Below, piece by piece: positions 24,533-31,552 of a stretch of DNA of 38,418 nucleotides (positions are counted from its first letter, which is position 1; the number at the start of each line of letters is the position of its first letter). The notes below the pieces were generated by a model. That model did no database searches. It saw only the letters and a list, made by a program, of their open reading frames with translations, and was not told where the DNA came from. Position numbers and translations under genes: made by a program. This DNA is from Flintibacter muris (GTDB lineage Bacteria > Bacillota > Clostridia > Oscillospirales > Oscillospiraceae), in assembly GCF_943192995.1 (NCBI RefSeq), contig NZ_CALPCP010000032.1, positions 1-38,418 on the forward strand. Direction: 5' to 3'.

Positions 24533-24808
24533 CTATGCCAGTGTGATCTGGGTGATTTTCCCCGTAATCAGCAGCTCAATGCCTGTCATGGCCCGCAGCT
24601 CCAGCCCCTGACCGGCAATCTTTATCATATATATGCCGCCGCTGATGTGGATCTCCTCCCCGCTGTAGGCCAGGATGCCCTTGTGGTTCTCCACCCGCAG
24701 CTCTCCGTCCCCCACCAGCTCCAGCTTGGGCAGTCCCGCCAGAGCGTCAGCGGGCAGGTCGAAAGTCTCCGCTGCCCGTTCCAATAATCCAAAACGCCGG
24801 GGCTTCAT
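24533..24808 (-). CDS. yqfC: Sporulation protein YqfC
   Basis: A 91-residue YqfC-family protein (LPKLELVGDGELRVENHKGI, then YSGEEIHIS) rich in beta strands, first gene of yqfC-yqfD-phoH. ATG 24808 is chosen: GAGAGGTGA is 6 bases upstream, whereas the GTG at 24817 lies within that site. The ribosome site is the 3' arm of an 11-bp hairpin, so its translation may depend on RNA folding. A sigma-E promoter would be expected but was not identified. Confidence 0.88.
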   Translation of the reverse strand: MKPRRFGLLERAAETFDLPADALAGLPKLELVGDGELRVENHKGILAYSGEEIHISGGIYMIKIAGQGLELRAMTGIELLITGKITQITLA

Positions 24809-24814
24809 AAAAAT

Positions 24815-24848
24815 CACCTCTCCCCTATCTCTATGCCGGGGAGAGGTG
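24815..24848 (-). terminator. Hairpin that ends the lipoprotein operon and holds the yqfC ribosome site
   Basis: A perfect 11-bp inverted repeat CACCTCTCCCC (24815-24825) and GGGGAGAGGTG (24838-24848) with a 12-base loop, followed on the minus strand by ATTTTT. That is a good terminator for the upstream lipoprotein gene. The same 3' arm is the yqfC Shine-Dalgarno, so the folded RNA would hide it. Confidence 0.75.
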
Positions 24849-24864
24849 AAACTTGTATTAGAAT

Positions 24865-25740
24865 TTAACTTATCAACGTGATGACGAATACCTCATCACG
24901 ATTAAAATCTATATCGTCTATTTCACCGTTGAACGCGATCCAGTATAAATTCCCGTCATACCTGTATTCCACAATACCATCAAATTCATGGAATGTAATA
25001 CGCTCGTCCGCCTCCGCGACCGGATTTTCTCTTGTCGCGTCATGTACAAGGTAGATTTTGCCGGCGCCGCTGTCATACAGGATATCATCTATCACGATTT
25101 CTTCCGTACCACCCTGCACCACTCTGATAAAAGCATCTTCTTTATTCTGACAGTGCTCCATAAACTCGTAATACAGATAATCATTGTGCACCATTGCGCC
25201 TATTACAAAACACATATCCATCTGTGCCTGCCATTTGTCATAGTTTTCTCCCAGCGTTCTGATGTCCTCATACGGCTGGGTAACCGGGTTTTGATAGAAA
25301 AAATCCAGTTCAGAAACCGCTTCCTGATTCTCTGCGGCGGATGAATCTTCCGGCTCTTCCACATCCTGATCACTGCTTGGCTCATGGGGCCGCTCCTCCA
25401 CCGACAAGTCCCCTTCCGACACGCCGTCGAAGGTGAGGAACAGCCGCTCTCCCTCTTGGCGGGTGACCCGGCCCTGGCCGATGGTCCTCTGCGCCCGGTC
25501 CTGGAGGGTGACCAGCACCTCCCCCTCCTCCAGCTCCAGGCCGTAGGTCTGGCCCGGCTTCAGCAGGACGCTGCCGTCCGCCGCCTGTACCGTCTCGGTA
25601 CTGCCGTTGTACTCCAGAACAATGGAGCAGACATCCCGGCCGCTGTTGTTGACCACTACCAGGTCGGCATGTTCTCCCCCGCAGCAGCCGGACAGCGTCA
25701 GGCACAGCAGGGCTCCGATTGACATAATAACAATTTTCAT
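24865..25740 (-). CDS. Putative lipoprotein
   Basis: A 291-residue protein with a signal peptide and lipobox LSGC (Cys19), so it is anchored on the outer face of the membrane. A beta-rich region (about 25-115) is followed by an acidic low-complexity linker (DQDVEEPEDSSAAENQ) and a C-terminal domain rich in aspartate and tyrosine. No family recognised. ATG 25740 is chosen for the GGAGG site and the signal peptide; the frame is open upstream through the preceding gene. It is the last gene of the DUF2975-XRE operon, ending at the 24815-24848 hairpin. Confidence 0.8.
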   Translation of the reverse strand: MKIVIMSIGALLCLTLSGCCGGEHADLVVVNNSGRDVCSIVLEYNGSTETVQAADGSVLLKPGQTYGLELEEGEVLVTLQDRAQRTIGQGRVTRQEGERLFLTFDGVSEGDLSVEERPHEPSSDQDVEEPEDSSAAENQEAVSELDFFYQNPVTQPYEDIRTLGENYDKWQAQMDMCFVIGAMVHNDYLYYEFMEHCQNKEDAFIRVVQGGTEEIVIDDILYDSGAGKIYLVHDATRENPVAEADERITFHEFDGIVEYRYDGNLYWIAFNGEIDDIDFNRDEVFVITLIS

Positions 25741-25759
25741 TGCACTTCCTCCAAACGTC

Positions 25760-26326
25760 TCAGTCCAGCGGCACGGTACAGGTCTCCCACTCCCCCATCC
25801 CGGTGTCGTAATGAACCACCACCTCATCCTCCGACCACTTGATCTCATAAAAGCCATGGTGGAAGGGCCACGAGTCGTGGGCCGCGTAGGTCACGCCGGT
25901 CCGGCGGAGCAGGCAGGGGCCGGCGGGCAGATAGAACTGCCCCCAGCAGTCGAACAGCCAGCTCTCGTGCCGGACCACCAGCCCCACCTCCCCGTCGGGG
26001 TCATAAATCGGGTAATATGTGGGATTGGTATAGAAGTAAAACGAGAAAAACAGGACCGTCAGCAGAAGCAGCCCCTCCGCCGCCAGGACAAAAATCAGAA
26101 AAACAGCCCGCTCCCAGCCCCTTGTGAAAGCCACAATGGCCCCATCTCCCCAGACCACCAGGGCCAGCAGGAAAATGGAAATCAGGGTCCACGTGATTGT
26201 TCCGTCGTCCACCTGGCCAAACACCAGCGTATACCCCCTGCCGCTGACCACGCACATCAGGAATACACCGACGGCGCACACCGCCAGCAGGGTCCAGATT
26301 CCCCGCTGAAACCGCTTCCAACTCAT
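25760..26326 (-). CDS. Hypothetical membrane protein (188 aa)
   Basis: Three hydrophobic segments (about 10-30, 41-66, 72-97) are followed by a hydrophilic C-terminal region rich in tryptophan and tyrosine (about 100-188), probably outside the cell. No family recognised. ATG 26326 is used because it overlaps the TGA of the preceding 45-residue ORF (ATGA) and has GGGAGG upstream. Translational coupling puts it in the operon that starts with DUF2975 and ends with the lipoprotein. Confidence 0.75.
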   Translation of the reverse strand: MSWKRFQRGIWTLLAVCAVGVFLMCVVSGRGYTLVFGQVDDGTITWTLISIFLLALVVWGDGAIVAFTRGWERAVFLIFVLAAEGLLLLTVLFFSFYFYTNPTYYPIYDPDGEVGLVVRHESWLFDCWGQFYLPAGPCLLRRTGVTYAAHDSWPFHHGFYEIKWSEDEVVVHYDTGMGEWETCTVPLD

Positions 26327-26460
26327 AGCAGCCTCGGTCCTCCCAGGAATATGATGTGCGCAAACAGCCACAGGGCAGCCAATACCCCGGCCAGAACCGC
26401 CAGCGCCTGAATCACAAGTTTACATAAGGCTTTCAAAAACGTCCTTCCCTTCCCTCTCAT
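26323..26460 (-). CDS. 45-residue single-pass membrane protein
   Basis: MRGKGRTFLKALCKL, then one hydrophobic helix of about 25 residues (VIQALAVLAGVLAALWLFAH) and a short tail. Both ends overlap neighbours by ATGA: its ATG with the XRE stop, its stop with the next gene's start. That arrangement is strong evidence it is translated even though it falls below usual length cutoffs. Function unknown; it may fix the XRE-linked membrane complex. Confidence 0.65.
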   Translation of the reverse strand: MRGKGRTFLKALCKLVIQALAVLAGVLAALWLFAHIIFLGGPRLL

Positions 26461-26678
26461 GTCTCCTCCTCCCCGTCGGGCACAAACTCCAGAATATCCC
26501 CCGGCTGGCAGTCCAGGGCCTTGCAGATGGCCTCCAGAGTGGAAAACCGCACCGCCCTGGCCTTGTTGTTCTTCAAAATGGACAGGTTTGCCATAGTTAT
26601 GTCAACCTTCTGGGCCAGCTCCCCCAGGGACATCTTCCGTTTGGCCATCATCACGTCCAGGTTTACCATAATCGCCAC
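26457..26678 (-). CDS. XRE-family regulator, 73 aa (YozG-like)
   Basis: A compact HTH protein (MAIMVNLDVMMAKRKMSLGE, then an ITMANLSILKNNKAR recognition region and FSTLEAICKALDCQPGDILE), typical of the single-domain regulators paired with DUF2975 proteins. GTG 26678 is chosen because AGGGGGTG lies 7 bases upstream, giving the family's usual N-terminus. The longer open frame upstream is only the shadow of the DUF2975 gene, which ends 11 bp earlier. It probably autoregulates this operon. Confidence 0.9.
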   Translation of the reverse strand: MAIMVNLDVMMAKRKMSLGELAQKVDITMANLSILKNNKARAVRFSTLEAICKALDCQPGDILEFVPDGEEET

Positions 26679-26689
26679 AGGCACACCCC

Positions 26690-27262
26690 CTAAATGGTCA
26701 GGTCCTGGTCCTCCTTCAGCTCCGCCGCCTGACGGAACAGGGCGGACATCACCTGAAAGAGCAGACCGGCCATCAAAAACGCGGGGATGAACAGGGTGTT
26801 GTAGGTGAACAGCGGAGCGGGACTTCTTTCCATGAACAGCCAGAGGATCAGCCGCACCAGCGCAGCCCCGGAAATAATCCAGCAGCAAATTGCCGCCCGA
26901 TTCAGTGCTTGGGCATTGCGGAGCTGAAAAGGGGTTCCTTCCAGCATGGTGTCCAGCACCTTCTTGGCCTGCCACAAAATGACAGCGGTACACACACCGC
27001 AGAACAGCAGAAAGATCGTCAGCACAACCGCATGGGGATTTTCGGCAAAAACCCAAACGTCCGGCGACCAGCACCACGCAAAAACAATCAGCAGACGCAC
27101 TGGCAGCTCCAGCGGGTCCTCATAGGGTGTTAGGTTCATCCACTCTCCCTGCATCAGCACCATACCAGGTATAAAGAAAAGTACAGCGAGGTTGCAGAAA
27201 AATACTATTATCACCATGGCCCGCAGGACTCGGGCCAGCTTTTGGACGGCAGTCCTTTCCAT
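26690..27262 (-). CDS. DUF2975 membrane protein
   Basis: A 190-residue protein with four hydrophobic segments (about 14-36, 78-97, 121-141, 152-172), matching the DUF2975 family found upstream of small XRE regulators. The pair is thought to act as a membrane-linked regulatory unit; the mechanism is not known. The ATG follows AAAGGAGG, and a sigma-A promoter lies 28 bp upstream. First gene of a five-gene operon. Confidence 0.88.
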   Translation of the reverse strand: MERTAVQKLARVLRAMVIIVFFCNLAVLFFIPGMVLMQGEWMNLTPYEDPLELPVRLLIVFAWCWSPDVWVFAENPHAVVLTIFLLFCGVCTAVILWQAKKVLDTMLEGTPFQLRNAQALNRAAICCWIISGAALVRLILWLFMERSPAPLFTYNTLFIPAFLMAGLLFQVMSALFRQAAELKEDQDLTI

Positions 27263-27289
27263 GGAAAAAACCTCCTTTCGGTTGGCCCT

Positions 27290-27318
27290 ATCCTAGCACG
27301 CCAAAAACTGTTTGTCAA
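27290..27318 (-). promoter_or_regulatory. Promoter of the DUF2975 operon
   Basis: Minus strand: TTGACA (27318-27313), 17 bases, TAGGAT (27295-27290). Confidence 0.8.
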
Positions 27319-27356
27319 TATATTTTTATCGTTTTTCGATAAAACGAAGAGGAAAG

Positions 27357-27537
27357 AAAAGGCCCCTTTTTGAAAGGGGCTCCGCCCAAAGGGCGGTGGG
27401 GATTGTATTTTGCGAAGCAAAATATACGAAGTAAACCAAGTCTTGCAAAACCTCGTTTGCTTCGCATATTTCGCCTGCGGCGAAATACAATCCTCCGCCC
27501 CCTTCGGGGGCACCTCCTTTCAAAAGGAGGCTCTTTT
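27357..27537. repeat. Palindromic repeat, family A copy 2
   Basis: About 181 bp with inverted ends (GGGGATTGTATTT at the left, AAATACAATCCTCCGCC at the right, each backed by two small hairpins). It carries the same core TACGAAGTAAACC as 21769-21954. It sits between nth and the DUF2975 promoter, within the shared intergenic gap. Confidence 0.75.
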
Positions 27538-27548
27538 GCGCTTCTCTG

Positions 27549-28196
27549 TCAGGCTCCGTTTTTGGCAAAGTGGTCGCACCAGGGGCGCAGGGTGCAGCTC
27601 TGGCACTGGGGTCTCCGGGCGATGCACACCGCCCGGCCGTGGAGGACCATCCGGTGGCAGAAGTCGTTGGACTCCTCCGGGGGCAGGACGGCCCGCAGCT
27701 GAGTCTCCACCTTGGCGGGGTCCTTGGTGCCGTCGGTGAGGCCCAGCAGGCCGGTGATGCGGATACAGTGGGTGTCGGCCACCACCACGCCGGGGGTGTG
27801 GTACACATCCCCCAGGATGAGATTGGCCGTCTTCCGCCCCACGCCGGGCAGCTTCAGCAGGTCCTCCATGGTGTTTGGGACTTTGCCCCCGTAATCCCGG
27901 AGCAGCATCTGGGAGGCCAAAACAATGTCCTTGGCCTTGGCCCGGAAAAAGCCGGTGGAGTGAATGTACTCTTCCACCTCAGAAATATCCGCCTCCGCCA
28001 GAGCCTCCAGGGTGGGGAACTGGGCATACAGAGCCGGGGTCACCTTATTCACCCGCTCGTCGGTACACTGGGCGGCCAGACGGACGGAAAACAGCAGTTC
28101 ATAGTCCTTTTTATATTCCAGAGAGCAGATGCCATCCGGGTAAAGGACTTTCAACTCCTCCACAATGGCACGAATCTCTTCCGGGGTTTTGTTCAT
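27549..28196 (-). CDS. nth: Endonuclease III (DNA glycosylase/AP lyase)
   Basis: A 215-residue base-excision repair enzyme removing oxidised pyrimidines. The helix-hairpin-helix LPGVGRKTANLILG contains catalytic Lys122; Asp141 in VADTH is the second catalytic residue. The 4Fe-4S loop is complete: Cys191-X6-Cys198-X2-Cys201-X5-Cys207. Normal length. Read from ATG 28196 behind GAGGTG; ends just before repeat A copy 2. Confidence 0.95.
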   Translation of the reverse strand: MNKTPEEIRAIVEELKVLYPDGICSLEYKKDYELLFSVRLAAQCTDERVNKVTPALYAQFPTLEALAEADISEVEEYIHSTGFFRAKAKDIVLASQMLLRDYGGKVPNTMEDLLKLPGVGRKTANLILGDVYHTPGVVVADTHCIRITGLLGLTDGTKDPAKVETQLRAVLPPEESNDFCHRMVLHGRAVCIARRPQCQSCTLRPWCDHFAKNGA

Positions 28197-28227
28197 AGTG
28201 GGTCACCTCTCGTTTATAATGGGGCAG

Positions 28228-28248
28228 ACGGCCGCAGGCCGCCTCTAC
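28228..28248. repeat. Half copy of repeat family C
   Basis: GACGGCCGCAGGCCGCCTCTAC matches the right arm of the 8247-8390 repeat. It lies between divergent nth and rlmA. Confidence 0.5.
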
Positions 28249-28297
28249 AATATACCATATCCCTCTCAAAATTTCGACCCTTTTCCGCAAAAATACC

Positions 28298-28326
28298 TTG
28301 TCTTTTTTCCTCCAATCCGCTATGAT
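28298..28326 (+). promoter_or_regulatory. rlmA promoter
   Basis: TTGTCT (28298-28303), 17 bases, TATGAT (28321-28326), 20 bases before the ATG. Confidence 0.65.
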
Positions 28327-28346
28327 GGGCAGCGAGGTGAAGGTCC

Positions 28347-29189
28347 ATGCAAAGTCTGTTCCGCTGTCCCCTGTGCGCCGCCCCTCTGGAGCGGGAGGAA
28401 AACCGCTGGCTCTGTCCCAACCGGCACAGCTTTGACAAAGCCGCCGCCGGGTATGTCCACCTGCTCCCCGCCAACAAAAAGCATTCCAAAAATCCCGGGG
28501 ATGACAAGGCTATGGTGGCCGCCCGGGCGGCATTTCTGGACAAGGGGTACTACACCCCTCTGCGAGATGCACTGTGCCAAGCGGTCACGGAGTACGTGGT
28601 CAACCTTTCCAATCCTGTCTTGGTGGACAGCGGCTGCGGCGAGGGTTACTACACCGCCAGGCTGTTTCGGGCGCTGACAGAGGCCGGGCATAGCCCCCGG
28701 ATTGCAGGGATTGACCTGTCCAGGGCCGCACTGCGCCGTGCGGCCAAGCGGGTCCCGGAGGGGGAGTTCGCCGTGGCCTCTGTGTACCATCTGCCCATCC
28801 CGGACCAATCAGCGGACGTGCTGGTCAATATCTTCTCCCCCTTGGCTACAGAGGAATTCGCCCGGGTACTCCGTCCCGGCGGGCTGTTCTGCTATGCGGT
28901 TCCCTCAGCAAGGCACCTGTGGGAAATGAAGCAGGTTTTGTACCGGGAGCCCTATGAAAATCCGGTAAAGCGGGAAAATTATCCCGGCTTCACCTGGATT
29001 GGCGTAAAGGAAATTCGCTTCACAGCTGATTTTGCGGATCGTGGGGACATTATGGCCCTGTTTGGCATGACCCCTTATGTCTGGAAAACCCCAAAGGAAG
29101 GAGTCCGGCGGTTGGAGGAGCTGGACCGGCTGAGGTGTCAGATCGGGTTTGATTTGCACCTCTATCTTCAAAGCACTGCATATAGTTAA
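28347..29189 (+). CDS. rlmA: 23S rRNA (guanine-N1)-methyltransferase RlmA
   Basis: A 280-residue methyltransferase. The N-terminal zinc finger uses Cys7, Cys10, Cys23 and His27 (CPLC … CPNRH), followed by the SAM-binding loop VDSGCGEGYY (93-102) and a second Rossmann half. This architecture is typical of RlmA, which methylates a guanine in 23S rRNA hairpin 35. Some relatives (TlrB) give tylosin resistance, so the exact base (G745 or G748) is open. It has its own promoter and a convergent terminator. Confidence 0.9.
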   Translation: MQSLFRCPLCAAPLEREENRWLCPNRHSFDKAAAGYVHLLPANKKHSKNPGDDKAMVAARAAFLDKGYYTPLRDALCQAVTEYVVNLSNPVLVDSGCGEGYYTARLFRALTEAGHSPRIAGIDLSRAALRRAAKRVPEGEFAVASVYHLPIPDQSADVLVNIFSPLATEEFARVLRPGGLFCYAVPSARHLWEMKQVLYREPYENPVKRENYPGFTWIGVKEIRFTADFADRGDIMALFGMTPYVWKTPKEGVRRLEELDRLRCQIGFDLHLYLQSTAYS

Positions 29190-29196
29190 CCAGTAG

Positions 29197-29236
29197 AAGA
29201 TAAGAAGAGCCGCCAACTGGCGGCTCTTCTTATCTT
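29197..29236. terminator. Bidirectional terminator between rlmA and the pyridoxal kinase gene
   Basis: A perfect 18-bp stem, AAGATAAGAAGAGCCGCC (29197-29214) with its complement at 29219-29236 and a 4-base loop. It serves both convergent genes. Confidence 0.92.
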
Positions 29237-29251
29237 GCAAGGAATTTCACT

Positions 29252-30085
29252 TTACGCCGTTAACACGCTCAGATACTTCTCAACCCGGATGCCGTTGTTC
29301 CGTTCCGCCACATCCTGTTCCATGAAAATCAGCCGCTCCAGCAGGTCCACCGCCCGCTCCACCGCCTGGGGCAATGATTTCCCCTCCAACAGCTGGCCAG
29401 TGAGCAGGGAGGTAAAAATATCTCCGGTCCCGGGGAAATGTGCCTTGATAAAGCGGTAGGGAACTGTGAAGTACTCCTCTGTCCCCCCGTCAAATCCCCA
29501 GACCACATGACGCCCGCTTTCCTCCTCACGTCCGCTGGTAATAACCACCGACTTGGGGCCGCAGGTTCTCAGGCCGTCCAGCACCTGACAAGTTTCTTCC
29601 CTTGTCAGGGTTTCCCGGCCCAGATGCAGTCCGGTGAGGAACTCCCCCTCTGTCAGATTGGGGACGATTACATCCGCCGCCCCGATAAAGCGGCGCATAT
29701 TTTCCACCGTCTCCTGAGTGGAACCGTTGTAGAGCTTGCCGCCGTCCCCCATAATGGGGTCGGTGACCACCAGAAGGCCCTCCTTGCGCTGACTGTCGAT
29801 AAAGTCCCGGAGCAAATCCACCTGATCCGCTGAAGCCAGAAAGCCGGTGGTGATGCAGTCAAACTGAAATCCCAGCGTCTTCCAGACCTGGATGGTCTCC
29901 CTGATATACTGGGTGGTGTCCATCAAGGCAAACTTACCATAGTCAAAGTTGTTGGACACCAAAGCGGTGGGCAGATTGTAAATGCTGTGGCCCATATTGG
30001 ACAGGATGGGCAGCAGGGCCGCCATCCCAATCTTCCCACAGCCGGGCATATCGCCAACAATCAGCACATTTTTACTGTTTTCCAT
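29252..30085 (-). CDS. pdxK: Pyridoxal/pyridoxamine kinase
   Basis: A 277-residue ribokinase-fold enzyme of the PdxK/PdxY type, phosphorylating vitamin B6 vitamers. Typical blocks are VSNNFDYGKF, VTDPIMGDGG (phosphate/magnesium region, about 107-116), VPNLTEGEFL and the catalytic GTGD (about 218-221). No signal or fusion. The closing gene of the addB operon, 21 bp after a 118-residue ORF; the strong terminator follows. Which vitamer it prefers cannot be read from sequence. Confidence 0.88.
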   Translation of the reverse strand: MENSKNVLIVGDMPGCGKIGMAALLPILSNMGHSIYNLPTALVSNNFDYGKFALMDTTQYIRETIQVWKTLGFQFDCITTGFLASADQVDLLRDFIDSQRKEGLLVVTDPIMGDGGKLYNGSTQETVENMRRFIGAADVIVPNLTEGEFLTGLHLGRETLTREETCQVLDGLRTCGPKSVVITSGREEESGRHVVWGFDGGTEEYFTVPYRFIKAHFPGTGDIFTSLLTGQLLEGKSLPQAVERAVDLLERLIFMEQDVAERNNGIRVEKYLSVLTA

Positions 30086-30106
30086 AAATTTTACCTCTTT
30101 TATCGC

Positions 30107-30463
30107 TTATTGAAGAATATTGAGCTGCCGGTAGGCTCTCAGCCGTTCCAGCAGTCCGTCATTCGGGAGCTCTCCGCACTGCTTCAAAAACAAAATATCG
30201 CTTTCTACCCGCTCCGCCTCCTGGTGGGTAAGTATCATATCCTCCGGACTTTGCGGGCCGCCGCCGGATTGCAGTTCCCAATACTTCTTTTTATCCTCTG
30301 GATAGCGGGCACAGGCCTTCTCCAAATCGTCCACAGCCTGAAAATAGTCCTTTTGTGCTGTTTTTTTGCCCGGTACAGCTTCAAAGTATCCAGTGCCATC
30401 TTCCTGCTCCAGCGGGGCCAGCAGCTTCTCCCTGACATATCTGTCTAACTCTATGCTGTCCAT
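30107..30463 (-). CDS. Hypothetical protein, 118 aa
   Basis: A charged, helical cytoplasmic protein (MDSIELDRYVREKLLAPLEQ…). No family recognised. ATG 30463 follows GGGAGGAG 8 bases upstream; the earlier open frame overlaps the hydrolase gene. It sits between the hydrolase and pyridoxal kinase genes with 31- and 21-bp gaps, so it is cotranscribed. Confidence 0.7.
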   Translation of the reverse strand: MDSIELDRYVREKLLAPLEQEDGTGYFEAVPGKKTAQKDYFQAVDDLEKACARYPEDKKKYWELQSGGGPQSPEDMILTHQEAERVESDILFLKQCGELPNDGLLERLRAYRQLNILQ

Positions 30464-30494
30464 TGATGTCTCCTCCCAAATTTGCTCCCAACAG

Positions 30495-31175
30495 TTACAC
30501 CTGCAAAAACTCCAGCACAACCGGATTAAACGCCTGCCAGTTCCGCCGGGCTACAAAGTGGTCGCCGGGAAGGATGGACAGCCTGCTGTTTGGAATTGAC
30601 CGGGCAATCAGCCGGGTATGTCTGTCTCGGATCATGTCCCTCTCCCCCGCCACAACCAATGTGGGCATAGTTAATGCGGACAGGGACGCCGGTTTGATGT
30701 GGGGCTGGGTGGTCATCAGGTCCAGCAGTTCCCACTTGGGCTGAGCTTTTTTATCAAACCGGCGGATTATCTGAAGCAGTCCCCACCCCAGGACAATGGG
30801 AATCTGGGTGGACAGCTTTACTCCTGAAGGGGACAAATCAGCCCCGTTGAGGATCAGCTTTTCCACATAATCCGGGTATTTCAGGGCAAAGAGCACAGCT
30901 ATGTTCCCTCCGTCGGAGAAGCCCAACAGGTGACAGCGCCTAATCTCCCGGTTGTCCAGAAAATCCTTCAAATCCTCAGCAAACTGTTCCAGCGTAAAGG
31001 GGGCAGTCCCTCTGGGAGACTGTCCGTGACCCCGGGTATCCAACGCAATCACCTGATACTGCTGAGAAAAGGGTTCCATTTGCCGCTTGAAGTAGGTGTG
31101 GTCCTCCCCGTTGCCGTGGAGCATCACCAAAGGAAAGCCCTGTCCCGCAATGGTATAGTTAAGATGAATATCCAT
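30495..31175 (-). CDS. Alpha/beta hydrolase
   Basis: A 226-residue alpha/beta-hydrolase. The oxyanion block LHGNGED, nucleophile elbow GFSDGG (Ser87), Asp180 in AGERDM and His206 in PGDHF complete the catalytic triad. The substrate is unknown; relatives are esterases, peptidases or lactonases. It begins 14 bp after the 120-residue ORF in the addB operon. Confidence 0.88.
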   Translation of the reverse strand: MDIHLNYTIAGQGFPLVMLHGNGEDHTYFKRQMEPFSQQYQVIALDTRGHGQSPRGTAPFTLEQFAEDLKDFLDNREIRRCHLLGFSDGGNIAVLFALKYPDYVEKLILNGADLSPSGVKLSTQIPIVLGWGLLQIIRRFDKKAQPKWELLDLMTTQPHIKPASLSALTMPTLVVAGERDMIRDRHTRLIARSIPNSRLSILPGDHFVARRNWQAFNPVVLEFLQV

Positions 31176-31189
31176 TTACTGCCTCCTGG

Positions 31190-31552
31190 TTACCACTCAT
31201 CATCCGCCTCAAAGCCATTGTAATAAGCAACAAATTTTTGGATAATAATTTCTTTTGAATTGACAAATTCTCCCTCAATTCCACCGTTTTTCAAACTAGT
31301 GATCCACTCCTCATCCACCATACAGCCCACATCCATATTGATGCCGTACTTGGCCCGTTCCAAAAGCGGCACATCGGCTATATCTCCAATGCAATAGAGG
31401 TATCCGCACAGCAGCCGGATATACTCTGAACTGCCCTCTTGAAAGTCCTCTATTTCCTTTTCTATCAGGTTTCGAATCTCATCCTTTGGAATTGAGGCAA
31501 ATTGAAACCCGTATTTGCGAATTAACGCTTCTGCTCTCTGCTCGTTTGTCAT
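31190..31552 (-). CDS. Hypothetical protein, 120 aa, coupled to addB
   Basis: A soluble acidic protein (MTNEQRAEALIRKYGFQFAS … ERAKYGINMDVGCMVDEEW … GFEADDEW). No family recognised, though size and tryptophan/acid content resemble immunity-type proteins. Its ATG overlaps the addB stop (ATGA), so translation is coupled. Confidence 0.7.
   Translation of the reverse strand: MTNEQRAEALIRKYGFQFASIPKDEIRNLIEKEIEDFQEGSSEYIRLLCGYLYCIGDIADVPLLERAKYGINMDVGCMVDEEWITSLKNGGIEGEFVNSKEIIIQKFVAYYNGFEADDEW

Noticed and set aside
5432..28248. Repeats A, B and C as a CRISPR array
   Set aside because: Copies are dispersed and palindromic, with no regular spacers and no cas genes.
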